DNA of 64,000 nt from Rhizophagus clarus (Eukaryota > Glomeromycota > Glomeromycetes > Glomerales > Glomeraceae). The stretch is taken from the NCBI GenBank assembly GCA_015698045.1, contig BLAL01000229.1, positions 271,001 to 335,000 on the forward strand, written 5' to 3'. Shown one piece after another: positions 40,739 to 53,401 of the stretch. How positions within the stretch are numbered: position 1 is the first letter of the stretch; each line of letters starts with the position of its first letter. Made by a program: the position numbers and the translations under genes. Below the pieces are notes generated by a model, which was given only the letters and a program-made list of their open reading frames with translations, was not told the DNA's origin and made no database searches.

Positions 40739-42126
40739 TTAATAAACAATTAATATGCAGTAAACGGCTTTGAAAAAATATAAGTTTCGCATACATAAAT
40801 CATCTTCAGTACTATGATCGTCTTCAATACATTTTTCATCTTTGCAACTATGAACGAAATACACAACATTAATCGCATTCATTAAACTAATAGAAAAAAC
40901 TCTTGGCTGATTAGTAATGTTTGTCATTTATAATCTCTATACTGGACAACCCAGCTTATTTCGACTTACTTCTTCAAATTAAACATGATGTTATATCAAG
41001 TATCATGTTATTATTTCCAAAATCTTCATAAGATAGACTCAATCTGAATATTCAATGATAGCGATGTTTCAATGTTTTGAAGAAACTACTAAATTCCTAC
41101 ATGTATACACATCCCAGAGAACTAAGCTGTCTAAAAAAAAGAAAAATGAGACATCATTAGTAAATACGCTTGTAAAACAATAAAAAAAAAGAAGAGAAAA
41201 ATTACTTACCAAAATTCGAGTTAAAAAAGCCAGTTTAAAAAAAGGAAAGAAAAAAGAAATTAGTAATTGTTTTTTGGAGAACTAACTGGGACCCTATAAA
41301 AGTTAATACAACTATTTTTTCAAAGTCTTTAAACTATTTTTGAAAACTTACCCGATTTTATCATATCTGAGCTGAAAACGATTTCCTTACAAAAAAGAAA
41401 AATAGAGAATTTTTTTTTTGAAGTTTCAAAAAATTTGAAACTTTCTGATTTTTATATCTAAATTGGAACTGATTTCACTACAAGAAAAGAAGAAAATGTT
41501 AAATTTTTTTAAGTATCGAAGAAAAGTTTTAAAAAAACTCAAAACTTACTTAGTTAGTGTCTATTTCAAAGCTGATTTCTCTACAATAAAAAATAAGAAA
41601 TTAAAAAAAAGCTTTTTAATAACTTCAAAAAAATTTTTGAAGCTTATCTTCAAGATTTTGGTATCCAAATCGAAGCTAGTAATTTCTCTATACTAAAAAA
41701 GAAGAAAAATTTTATAAAAACGTTTTTTAAAAAGTTTTTAAATTTTCAAAAACATACCTATTGGAGATATAGTATCCAACTCAGGAGTTAATTTCCTATA
41801 AAATATAAAAATTGTTAGTATAACGCTGTCTTTTAATGTCTTTTTTTGCGAAAATTTAATTACTCACCCTGTCACAGAATCAAAAATCGAATTCCTGCAA
41901 TAGACGTTTAATGTTTTTTTAAAGAAAGTTTCATGTCGTTCCTACACCAAGAACCGTCTATTAAAAATAAGTTAGCTATTATTTAAAAAATAAAATTTCA
42001 AAAATAATATTACCATCTTTGTGCTCTATATCTATCATTTTCACTTATTTCTTCATTTTCTGTATTAGTTGGTGTTATTTCTTTGTCCTCACATGCTGTA
42101 TCATTGTCTAATATAACTGCATTAAC
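40739..42126 (-). other. Minus-strand array of very short exon-like units
   Basis: On the minus strand at least five units repeat at intervals of about 90-110 bp (acceptors near 41798, 41690, 41585, 41480 and 41390). Each has a pyrimidine-rich acceptor ending in AG, then about 31-40 nt related to GAAATYA...TTGGATA, and most have a donor (gtaagt, gtatgt). Longer exon-like pieces lie at the ends: 42014-42126 (acidic, DNDTACEDKEITPTNTENEE) before gtaata, and about 41130 downward after agacag. A 3' frame (SCKDEKCIEDDHSTEDDLC) ends at 40739. Two units have lost their donor. This is either a micro-exon gene that grew by exon duplication or its relic; no product can be named. Confidence 0.4.
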
Positions 42127-42309
42127 CTATGTTAGAAACATAATGACTTCGAACCATTATTTAAAGTGAAATGTAAGAAAAATTATCAAAAATTAGTTTT
42201 GAAAAGAATTTAACTTTCGATAAAAGTTATCAAAATAAATCTAAAATTAAACCTATTGTCTACTAAAATTTACACTAAAAGTATAACAAAATTTAAGTAT
42301 TTACGCTAA

Positions 42310-42645
42310 AAGCATAGTTTAAAATTAAACTTTCTATTCAAAATTTACACTGTAAATTAAACTTTCTGTTCAAAATTTACACTGTAAATTAAACTTTCTG
42401 TTCAAAATTTACATTGTAAATTAAACTTTCTGTTTAAAATTTACATTGTAAATTAAACTTTCTGTTCAAAATTTATACTGTAAATTAAACTTTCTGTTCA
42501 AAATTTACACTGTAAATTAAACTTTCTATTCAAAATTTACATTGTAAATTAAACTTACTATTCAAAATTTATACTGTAAATTAAACTTTCTGTTTAAAAT
42601 TTATACTATATAATTAAATTTTCAATTAGAATTTACACTTTTGAT
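42310..42645. repeat. 32-bp tandem repeat
   Basis: About nine or ten copies of GTAAATTAAACTTTCTGTTC followed by AAAATTTACACT. No gene. Confidence 0.85.
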
Positions 42646-43200
42646 TAGAATTACACTATAAAATTAAATGTTCAATTAAAAAAAAATTTAATAACTATTG
42701 CTGACCATCTATACCATCTATGGAAGGAAATCACGTAATTATAGTAAAAATATTTGTCATATGTGTCACACCCCTCTGGCTTTTCATTTTCATTAAGTAC
42801 AAATTTTTTGGTTAATAAAATACTATTTGACACACCATTATTTGTCACATTAGCAATTTCTTAATGGCGAATTAGACGACCCCATCTATAGTAATTATTA
42901 TGCCAATCATGTTAAGTAAAATTATTGTAATTATTACGTGTTAAGAAAATTATTGTTTTTGTTACATATTGATAAGTATTCAATATTAGAGTCTATAAAA
43001 GTTTAATCTATTTATAAAATCTAATTATTGAATCAGTGTTCATTATTGAAATACAATAAGCTTATACTATTTAAAAAAATGATTTTTCCTATATTCTTTT
43101 TTTTCTCATCTTTTTTTCAAATAATTTTTTTTCTTATAATATTAAAAGTCTTCACTATCTTTTTTTTATTTATAACTTTCTATTATATTTTTTCTTACTA
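42646..43200. other. Intergenic, no gene seen
   Basis: AT-rich sequence without repeats that stand out. The frame at 43028-43210 is Phe/Ile-rich by base composition only. Confidence 0.4.
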
Positions 43201-43201
43201 C

Positions 43202-44045
43202 GCCTCCTAAAAAGACTACCTAAGCTCAAAAGAAAAAACAAAATAATGATCTTTCAGGTAACTTTTCATCTTTAACTGTTATTGCAAAAAAAAAAATATG
43301 ACAGGATTCTTAACTTTCTTTCTAATTCCAAAGAAAATAAACAACTGGAAACAGCTCTAACTCAAAAGTCTCAAGGTAAAAAGAGAGGTCAAAGAAGTAA
43401 AGATACAAACGAGTCTGATTAACAAACTGTATCACCAAATACTGCTAAGTGTAAAATGTGGCATCGGCTTGAAGTTTTAAATGAAGGCGTTGACATTCAA
43501 GAAATAGCTGCTGCTGCTATTGCTAAACTGACTCCAATTAATAAATTTCTAGAACTAAGCAATGATGATGATGATTTTCAGAAGGTACTAATTTTTTATT
43601 ATACTTGCTTTGACATAACGCTATTTGAATTTTCACAACATAACCTCATTTAAACTTTGTTTTCTCCTTTCTCACATCTTCAATTCTTTAAATGAAATTC
43701 TGTTTAATAAAAATAATGCAAATATCGAATGTAAATCTCTTGCACAAAATACAGATGATATTGGATGAGACAGATGAGACTGGATCTTATACAAATATTG
43801 ATAGGATTCGTAATAATGACTTATCGCGATTCCATCAAAAAGCGGCAAAAACATTCCCAGTAGATTGCAATTGTAACTTTAAATTTAATAATTCTATAAT
43901 TTAATTACAAAAATATAAAAATGTGTGATGGCAAAATTATAAGCTTTCTTACCAGCTGGCAAAGTGTATGAAGTTTCTTTAATTCACAAAGAAAGCCTTC
44001 CTAAAGTCATCTTTAGCATAGGTCTAGTAATACATTGCCTTAATT
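43202..44045 (+). pseudogene. Broken plus-strand gene, unrecognised
   Basis: Exon-like pieces follow each other: TPPKKTT, stop, AQKKKQNNDLS before a gtaact donor. After a gacag acceptor (about 43302) comes ILNFLSNSKENKQLETALTQ and KKRGQRSKDTNESD, a TAA, then KCKMWHRLEVLNEGVDIQEI and a helical stretch to a gtacta donor near 43585. Further on come DETGSYTNIDRIRNNDLSRF and VYEVSLIHKESLPKVIF. Codon periodicity is clear but two stops interrupt. Family unknown; the layout (basic head, acidic/helical middle) fits a small nuclear protein or transposon accessory gene. Confidence 0.4.
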
Positions 44046-45239
44046 AAGCGTGGCTACAAAGTTTATGATTCTCAAACTATATCAATTTATCTTATTTAAA
44101 TGCATGTATTGTACAAATCATTTTACAATAAATGTTAAATATCTATCTGTTACAAAATTTATTGTTATACATTTTAAAGTAGTTTGTTGAATTGCTAACG
44201 GTCATTAGGCGTATATTAATTATATTGTAGTATTATTCTATTATTATATTTTTTTTAAATTATAGTATAATTAGCTAGTTTATAATCGGCTTTTATTAAT
44301 GAAATTTATTGAAATTTATTACATAACTTTATTTTTTTTTTTTTTTTTTTTTAGTCAAAAGAAATGCTTTTATTTCTGAAGAAAGATAGAAAAGGTTACA
44401 AAAAATCAAAAATTACAAATTACATAACTTTATAACTTTATTTAATAAATAATTATATTTATTATCTGTTTAAGACTATGTTACAACTTTGAAAGACTTC
44501 GTATAAGCGTGTCATTGATGGTTTCACAAGATAGTCTGATATTATAATCATCATGTGTCTGATACTAGATCATTGTAATTTGATAGCAATCACTTAACTG
44601 TATGGTAGCAAATCATGGGTTTCTGCAAAGTACATGTAAGCTTAAATTATTAGATCCCAAATAATTGTTCATCAAAATAATATCAAGATTATAGTAAGTA
44701 TACTGATAGGTAATGTCATTGCCAACTGAACAGACCTTAATCTAATTATAGATGTAATTACTATAACTATGAGACTATTGATAAATTTAGCCAGATTAGT
44801 CATTTAAATACTATAGAGGAGTTTTTAAGAATTATCCAGCCTAATAATGACACTATATAATAATACTGATGTAGAAAAAGATTGAGTAAAATCACATTTC
44901 TGTTTAACTAGTTATAGCATATAAATGCCATCCAAATTATTTTAAGTAAATTCCAAATTAATTTGTATATTTTAACAGCTATAATTTCCAAATCCTAAAT
45001 GTATAAATTGTAAAATTTATATATGTAATTTGTAAATTAATTTGAATTTGTATATTTGCGTTGCCATAATCCCAAATTATTTGAATTTGGATGGCATCTA
45101 TATCATAGTATAAATATAAAGAGATGAATCCAGATATTTTCAGAAAGCATAGCAAGCTGTCTTACATATACCAATTTAGATATAAGAATTCAGTATAAGA
45201 AAATCATTAATCATAACTTGTAGTTATTTAATTAGCAAT
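44046..45239. other. Decayed AT-rich stretch
   Basis: It contains a poly-T run (44332-44352) and a long featureless part. The right half is probably the 3' part of the decayed LINE that follows. Confidence 0.35.
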
Positions 45240-45830
45240 TTACAGATGTTATTCATGATAAAGTAATAATCTAGGTATTAGATTTCCTTCAATGCAAGTA
45301 TAATAATGTCCTATTAGATCCTATTTGAATAGCAATTTCCTCTTAGGGAATGTTAGTATTAATGACTGCAAATTCTGATTTCTTACTATTAATCATGATA
45401 TTGTTAATTTTATAAAATTTGTTTGCTAGATCAATAGATTCTTAAAGGGTTATTATGTTACTATCAATAAAAATGATGTCACCCATATAAGCTATAACCA
45501 TTGGCCAGGATACAGATTCTTTCAACAGCCTATTCCTGATTTAATTAACAATATTGACTGATATGTCAATTTATTATAAAGTTTTTTATAAATTATCAAA
45601 TTATACACTTTTTTTAGATCCTGTATGATAATATATAGTGAATGACTGGATAATTTAGCATCTTCTATGATGTTTGAAAGGACTTTTAGCAAGACTGAAG
45701 TATCATCACCTTTAAGATTACAAAAAATCATTCCTTTTAATATGTTATTTTCTTTGATGATCCTGTCTAAATAGTTGTTTATCAGCTTCAGTTAGTAGCA
45801 TACTTTTTTAGGTTACCCAAAAGAGCGATT
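45240..45830 (-). pseudogene. Non-LTR retrotransposon reverse transcriptase relic
   Basis: Minus strand: IIEDAKLSSHSLYIIIQDLK and KVYNLI correspond to the RT finger/palm region (family: VIEEAK..ELWILFQD..KAYD). Further on WPMVIAYMGDIIFIDSNIIT corresponds to the YADD palm motif, here YMGD, and ESIDLANKFYKINNIMINSK with KSEFAVIN to the following thumb segment. Several stops interrupt. Loss of the catalytic YxDD pair and of frame shows an old, dead copy. Confidence 0.6.
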
Positions 45831-46019
45831 AGTCAATTGAATCCTTTCAGTTTAAGGATTAGATATATAGCAAAGTGATATCATTGCTTAGACATAATAC
45901 CTGTCTCAATTGATAGATTAATAAAATTAATAATTAATCTATGAATAGACTGAGAAAATTTTTTAATAATCAAGTATATTATTTTTTTATTTTTATTTAC
46001 TTATTACATATAATCTTTA
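45831..46019. other. Intergenic before the TIR element
   Basis: AT-rich; it ends with the 9-bp duplication TAATCTTTA (46011-46019). Confidence 0.4.
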
Positions 46020-46342
46020 GAGAAAATTTATTTCTCACCTGGGTGATTTCTCACCCCTATCATGTGTAAACATTTTGATTGGCTAATGTAATTTTACAAT
46101 TACATTATATCGATCAGTTATTTGATTACATCTGTTTTTCTTTTTTGGTTAGCTTTTGGCTTCACGTTAAAGGTTTGATATTTCTGTTTTTCTCGTTTTT
46201 GCTTCTTTTTTTTGCTTTCTAATTTATTTCTCTTTTTCTTCTTAGGCCTTTATTAAGTTTTTCTGGTTTTGCGTTAAAGATACATTATTTTTTTCGTTTC
46301 TAATTTTTTTTGTTTTGTTTTCTAACTTTATTTTATTCCTTC

Positions 46343-48415
46343 TAAAGCTCCGCATGAGCCGGCTCAAATCAAGCTACAGTCTGGCTTGGCTTGGCTTGAA
46401 AAAAAAATTCTGGCTTGAGTCAAAATGAGTCAAGCCACAAAAAATCTTGGCTCAACTCATTCAAGCCAAGCTGAGCCATGAAAAATTCTGGCTCAAGCCA
46501 AGTTGAGCTTGAGCTGGCTCAAGCTGGCTCAAGCTTTATTATCAAAAAAAAAAAAAGCTAAAACTAGGCGTTTTTATATGTAAAGTTACAAAAAAAAAAA
46601 ATACCAGAACTAATAATCCTGGCAGGATCCCAAATAATACTAATATAACTCACATACGGGTTTGCGTAGAGTTTATATGAAATTACTTTTTAAACCTACA
46701 AATTGAGTTTGCGTAGATCGGTCAATTTGGGAGTAACTCATATATTATGTTTGCGTAAAGTTTATAATAGATATACGTGGATTTATTTTTAAAAAATACT
46801 AATTTTGGTAAATTAAATTACTCAGTATTTACCAAAATTTATTTTATTTTATTTATTTTTTCACTTTATTTCAGTATTTTATACCAAATTTATTTATTTT
46901 TATTATTCTTTTTCAGTTTTTAATACTCTAATTCCAAAAGTCCGGTCGTGTTTTTTGCCTGGCAACACTACAAAAAATAAAAAAAAATAATTAATTAGTT
47001 AAAAAAAGAACAATGAAAAACACCTCACCCACCCTTCCTTACCTTAATTCCAAAAGTCCGGTCGTGCTTTTCGTCCGGCAACACTACAAAAAGTAAAAAA
47101 AAAATAATTAATTAGTTAAAAAAAAGAATAACGAAAGACACCTCACCCACCTTTCCTTACCTTAATTCCAAAAGTCCGGTCATGCTTTTCGTCTGGCAAC
47201 ACTACAAAAAGTAAAAAAAAAATAATTAATTAGTTAAAAAAAAAATAACGAAAGACACCTCACCCACCCTCCCTTACCTTAATTCCAAAAGTCCAGTCGT
47301 GCTTTTTGTCTGGCAATACTACAAAAAGTAAAAAAAAAAATAATTAATTAGTTAAAAAAAAGAACAATGAAAGACACTTCACCCACCCTTCCTTACCTTA
47401 ATTCCAAAAGTCTGGTCATGCTTTTCGTCTGGCAACACTACAAAAAATAAAAAAAAAAAATAAATAATAATTAGTTAAAAAAAATTACCGAAAAACACTT
47501 CCCCCACCCTCCCTTACCTTAATTCCAAAAGTCCAGTCGTGCTTTTTATCTGGCAACACTACAAAAAGTAAAAAAAAAGTTAATACTTAATTAATTAAAA
47601 AAAAGCAACGAAACACCTCCCCCAACCCTCCCTTACCTTAATTCCAAAAGTCCGGTCATGCTTTTCGTCTGGCAACACTACAAAAAAAATAAAAAAAAAA
47701 TAATTAATTAATTAGTTAAAAAACATTACCGAAAAACACTTCCCCCACTCTCCCTCACCTTAATTCCAAAAGTCCGGTCGTGTCTTTCATCTGGCAATAC
47801 TACAAAAAAATAAAAAAAAAGTTAATACTTATTTAATTAAAAAAAAAACAACGAAACACCTCTCCCAACCCCCCTTACCTTAATTCCAAAAATCCAATCA
47901 TGCTTTTCGTCTGGCAACACCACAAAAATAAACTGATAAATGATTAAAAAAAAGATCAGATATTCAGATTATCTGATTAGATCGGCAAGTCACATGACCC
48001 TGCCTTTATACCGAATAATTCGTTATAGCGTTAATGGCATTTTGTATTATAAAATCATAAAAAAACGCCAGAACTATTGGTACTGATGTTTTTTATTCAT
48101 AAAATTGCAAAAAGTGCCAGAACAAATAGTTCCTGCATTTTTTATATATAAATTTGCAAAAAAAAAATGCCAGAACTATTGGTACTAGCGTTTTTTATAA
48201 AAAATTGCTGAGCTTGATCTGGCTCATGAGCCGGCTTGAGCTTTTCAAGCCAAGCCCACTGCCAGCTTGAGTTTATCAAGCCAAGCCTAATACCTGACTC
48301 AAGCTTTTTCAAGCTGGTTTGTGAACCACTAAGCCAATTTAATCATGGCTTGGCTTGGCTCAGCTTGAAAAGCTTAAGCCAGTTTGCAAGCTGGCTCAGC
48401 TCATGCGGAGCTTTA
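46343..48415. mobile_element. hAT-like non-autonomous element nested in the 4.7-kb element
   Basis: Perfect 16-bp terminal inverted repeats (TAAAGCTCCGCATGAG and its complement) are bordered by the 8-bp duplication ATTCCTTC (46335-46342, 48416-48423), the hAT signature. The subterminal zones are full of GGCTTGGCTTGA/TCAAGCCAAGCC words in opposite orientation. There is no coding region; the interior is a 115-120-bp tandem array. Confidence 0.88.
46925..47930. repeat. Tandem array, unit about 120 bp, inside the hAT-like element
   Basis: Nine copies carry TTAATTCCAAAAGTCCGGTC, GTGCTTTTCGTCTGGCAACA, an A-rich block with TAATTAATTAGTT, and CACCTCACCCACCCTTCCTT. Confidence 0.85.
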
Positions 48416-48423
48416 ATTCCTTC

Positions 48424-49850
48424 TTCTCTTTTATTTTTATAGGTTTTGGCTTCTTTTTTTTAGATTTCGACTGCTTCTGGCTTTTTCTTTTTTTTAGGTT
48501 TGCCAAAACTCTTTGAGAGAGAAGGTGGGTATTCGACTTTATTTTTTTTTATTGTATTTTCTTATTCTTGTGTTTATTACTGTTACTAACAACAATCTTT
48601 TATTTTTTTTTTCTTTTTTCATCTTCATTTCATTTTTGATTTCGATGCTCTTTCATTTTTATTTCCTTTCCCTTTTGTTTTTCACTTCCTTATTTTCTTT
48701 TCCTTTCATTTTTTCTCCTCATTTTTATTTTCGTTTCTCCTCCTATCTGTTTCTTTTGTTTTTTTCATTTTGTTTTCTTTTTCTTCACTTTTTCCTTCCA
48801 TTTTTCTATCCGTTTTCCTTCCCTTTTCCTTTCGCCTTCTTTTTTGTTCTCTTTATCTTTTGTCTTCCTTTTTGCGACATGTTTTTTAAGTTTTCTAGAA
48901 CTTTTTAAAAATAGGGTGGGTATTCCACTTGTATTCCCTTTTTTTTACTGTATCTCTTTATCTTCATTACTAAAAAATTTTTTCTTCTGTCTTTTCGTAT
49001 TCATTTTATTTTTGATTTTGTTCCCTTCACTCTTTTATTTTCCCTTTCATTTTTCCTTTTTTATTCTCTTTCCTTTTTCTTTCTATTTTATTTTCATTTT
49101 CGTTTCTTTCTCCTGTTTTCATTTTCGTCCCACCCTTTATTTCTTTTATTTTTCCTTTTTGTTTTCTTTTTTCCTTCCATTTTTTCCATCCGTTTACCTT
49201 TTCTTTCCTTTCATCTTCTGTTTTTATCTTCTTTACCTTTCGTCTTCCTTTTTGTCATTATTTTATATTACAAAATTATAATGGTGATTTTATTATTTTG
49301 TGATACATTTTTTTAGGTTTTCTGGATTTTTTCAAAATAGGTGGGTATTCTGTTTTATTCTTTTTTTTTTTACTGTATCCTTTTATCTTCATTACTAACA
49401 AAATTTTTACTTTTATCTTTTCTTTTCATTTCATTTTTGATTTTGTTTTCTTCCACCTTTCTTTTATTTTATTTTTATTTTCATTTTGTTTTCCTCTTTG
49501 TTTCCTTTATTTTCTTCTTTTTTGTTACCTCCCTCTTGTTTTTTCTTTTATTTTAATTTTTGATCCTTCCCTCTTCATTTTTCCTTTATGTTAATTTTTT
49601 TCTCTTTACCCTTTCATTTTCCCTTCCATTTCTGTTCTCCTTTCCTTTGTTTTAATTTTGTTCTCTTTTGTTTCTTCGTTCCCCTTCCCTTCATTTTTTT
49701 TCCTTTCATCAAACATATTGTTATTTCGCTCCCTTTTGGTCTTGTTTTCTTTTCTGTTTATTTTGTTTTTGTTCATTACTTTTCACATTTTGTCATTATT
49801 ATTTGGTTTCACATCATTATCACTAGTTAGATTAAAGATAAAAGTTTAGC
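48424..49850. repeat. T-rich region with three direct repeats of about 400 bp
   Basis: GGTGGGTATTC followed by a T-run and then TGTATCYYTTTATCTTCATTAC occurs near 48525, 48915 and 49340, each after TTTTCTRGAAYTTTTT-like sequence. The Phe-rich frames over it are composition artefacts. Confidence 0.65.
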
Positions 49851-50735
49851 TTTAAATACAATAAACTTAAGTTTTAGTTTTGAATAATGTATTTTACTCT
49901 TCTATTCAATAAACTTTGAAGGAATAAATACACAAATATTTTGTAACATAAAATTTTTTAACAGCAAATTTTTTATATTTTACGTGAGAATAAATTTTAA
50001 GGGTAGAGTGTATCTATGTCACAACATATATATAATTTTAGACTAAAAAATGTAGATCATCACATGATCCAAAACGAGCAAAATTTATGATTTCTCGCAA
50101 ACTACCATATGAATTTTGTTAAATATACATTTAAAAAAAGTATAAACATGCGCTTCATTTATTTATTAAAGTGTTTAACCATTTGCTATTAGTCTTTTTG
50201 AATGTATTTAGACTTTTAAAATCAAATATGATTAATAATAAAAAAATAAAATGGTATTAATAAAAAATTTTATTTGAATAAGTAAATGCACAATGATTTT
50301 TTGACATAAATATTCTTTTTTATTATACTATTAACTTGTAAGGTTTTATAAGTTTAAAGTTAATTTGAAGATATGTTCTCTAGGTGATTTGCAACTTACC
50401 ATAGGAGATTCGCAACTTAATGATGACTTCATAGTGTAATATTTCGTTATAAGCCTTATTTGTATTATACTTTACTAAAGTTTATTTGAAAGACAGAAAC
50501 TCTAGCTTTCTAAAGAATACTTTTAAACAGTTTTTTATAAAATATTGAGTGAGTTTTCCTTGTAGCGAAGTAAAAAAAAAATGATTTTTTTTTTAGCCAT
50601 ATGATCAGCCATGTCGATTCCTCTACCCTTAAGTTAAAAAAATTAGCCAATCAAAAATTAACTAATCGAAAATATTTATTACGTGATAGGGGTAAACAAT
50701 ATCAGATCTCACCTGGGGTGATGAATAAATTCACC
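49851..50735. other. Right inner part of the 4.7-kb element
   Basis: No gene. GAGATTCGCAACTTA/TGATTTGCAACTTA words repeat near 50380-50420; the right TIR follows. Confidence 0.4.
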
Positions 50736-50745
50736 CTAATCTTTA

Positions 50746-53401
50746 TTCCCTACTAATTTTATTTTTTTTATTTTATGGATTTTAGTTTTTACTTAATTCT
50801 CTGTTTATCTCATTTTTTTTATTTCTTCTTTATTTTTTTTATTTTTTTTTTTATCTCTTCATTTCTTTTACTTTTTTTATTCTTCCTTTTATTTTTTCAT
50901 TATTTTTATTTTCTTTTCATTTATTTTATTTTTTCATTCTCACTTTATTTTTTTTATTTTTTTGCTACTTTCGTTATTTTTATTTTTTTTTATTTTAACT
51001 TCATTTTTCTATTTTTTTACATTATTTTTGTTCTGATTTTTTTTTATTTCCACTTTATTTTTTTTTATTTCTTTACATTACCTTTCATTCCTTTTAGTTT
51101 TATTTCATTTCTATCTCATCTTTTCATTTCTTTATGTTATTCTTTATTTCTTTCATTTTTTTTATTTCTTTTTACTTTATTTTATTTCTCTTCTTTTTCT
51201 TCATTTCTTTCATTTTCTTTTCAGTTACTCCTTCCTATTCTTTTTCATTCATCTTTATTTCTTTTACCCTTTTTTATTCATATATTATCTTTTTTTTATT
51301 GTTCTAACATTTTTTTTTATTATTCCTATCAAACATTTTAGTATTTAAATAGTGTAAATTTATTAATATTTTACTTTTTAATTAATGAAGCATATAATCT
51401 ATTGAAAATTAATAAGCTATTGATTTTTATATATTTAGTGCAAATAAAATTTATTAATTTTGCAAAAAAAAATTGTGTTTTATTATATAATCAAATTTAA
51501 TAAATTTAATAAATTTATTATGTCAGGTAAAACCACCTAGATAAAATCACTTTTAGGTGGTTTTAATCTAGATGCAAATTAGTAATACTTTTTTTTATAT
51601 TTAAAGTAGCATTAAAATAAAAGATATTTATACAATATTTAAAAAAAATAAGAAAAAGTTTTTTTAATATTTTATTAATTTATTATATTAAAATAACTTT
51701 TAAATAATTACCAACTTTCTTTAATTAGATGTAATTAAATAAAATAAAATTTTTAATTTTAAGGTTTATAAAAATGTTTTTGACTTGAAATTAGACAAAC
51801 ATATCTATAATTGATTAAAATAATATTATATTATATTAATGTAGTATTTAATATTAAAAATTTTAATTTTAATATAATTTGAGTTGACATTATAAATTTA
51901 GTCAGAATTAAGAAAATTTAATTAGAATTATAAATTATTGATTGGCAAATTTAATTGAATTTAATTTTTTTTTTTTTTTAAGGTATTGAAATTGTATAAA
52001 CATTTATTAAGTTAAGAAAGAATTACATACATCACTTCTAATTAGCTATGAATACTTTCAACTATCAGATCAATCCTATCAGCCATCTTTAATTGAATTT
52101 AATTAATTTTAGATAGTTTTAATTATATATATATTATATATTTAAAGAAGATACTATATTAAAATTTTGAATTTCTGATTTATTTTTATTTTTAGTTCTG
52201 ATTTGACTCTTTCATATAAAATTTTACCAAAAATATTTTTCAATTTAAAATTTTTTATTAAAAAATATTTTCAAATTATATTTTTAACCAAAAATATTTT
52301 CAGTTAAAAAATCTTACTAAAAAATATTTTTAGTTTAAAAAATTAATTCTGGTTCCATTTTTGAATCAAAAAAATAGAATGAAAGTCATTTTTTCAAAAA
52401 ACTCTTCAAATTGAAAACATTTTCAAATAAAGCTTAATATGATCCTAAAAATGTTTTTTAATAAAAGTTGTAATTTGAAAAGCATCCAGTAAGGAACCAA
52501 ATTTGGAATTAAAAATGAAACCAAAAATTGATCTAAACCAAAAATTCAGAACTTTTATACTGTACTATAAATTTTTTTTTGTAAATCTTAATAAAAAAAT
52601 TCCTTCTTTTTTTTTTATAATATGATCAGTAACTATTAATAAATTGATTAATAATTAATAAGATAAATTAATACAAAGTTTTTTTTTAAAAAATCCAATC
52701 AGAATCTGGTTTAGTCAAGCAGGTTAGAAATTATGGTTTATATTGATAGTAAAGATAGCAATGCAAGTAATATTTCAATTGATTCAGTTAATCAATTATT
52801 GAAAAAATCCAGAGTTAACCATTTACAAAAATTGTTATCTTTGTTAATACATAAATAATTTTTTATCAAGTAGTCTAACAATGGTTTGTTTACATGTTTA
52901 TGCTGTTATATAAAATAATAAATAAAGCTCTTGTGTGATCTTTCTATACTATGCAGTAATCTTGTACTGCGTCTTCTTGACCGAATTTGTATATGCACGT
53001 GACTCCTTAACGTTCTATGGAAATTGATATCAATAAAGTTTTTAGAAGAATTCCTTGAGTAAGAAGTAATGGTTCTATTCAAGAATTTTTATTCTTAGCT
53101 GAAGCACAACACATAACTGGAATTGGAAAATCAAATATTGGGATGGTTTGCTGGAGGATATACGTAAATGCAACGAAAATGTTGACGCAATTTTTTGAAA
53201 AGTGGTTAATTGTTAGTGGTTAATTGTAATAATTGATCAATAAATATTGATAGGTTTCAATCATGCATAAAATGCAGTATGGTGATCACACGTATAAAAA
53301 TAAAAGTGTAATTAACCCGTCAGTTCAGTTTCCCGTTTGAAACCATCTTTCTTTTTAACAACTTTAACTCAAATCTATACAATATTTTTTTTTTTTTAAC
53401 A
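50746..53401. other. AT-rich gene-free stretch left of the core-like genes
   Basis: A T-rich run with ATTTCTTT words (50760-51310), a hairpin AAACCACCT...AGGTGGTTT (about 51530-51563), and at 52900-53170 a GC-richer piece that may be a decayed exon (YALFTEL-like words only). No gene can be supported. Confidence 0.4.

Larger units (their letters stand above)
46020..50736. mobile_element. 4.7-kb TIR element with 9-bp target duplication
   Basis: TAATCTTTA lies directly outside both ends (46011-46019, 50737-50745). The ends are imperfect inverted repeats of about 75 bp: left starts GAGAAAATTTATTTCTCACC, right end in complement GGGTGAATTTATTCATCACC. Both continue with ACCCCTATCA and TTGATTGGCTAA. 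A 9-bp duplication with long TIRs fits Mutator-like elements; hAT (8 bp) is an alternative. No transposase is visible. The interior is T-rich repeats plus a nested element. Confidence 0.75.

Noticed and set aside
48513..51341. Phe-rich frames of 70-190 codons
   Set aside because: They are produced by long T/C-rich DNA, lack any domain and are part of direct repeats.
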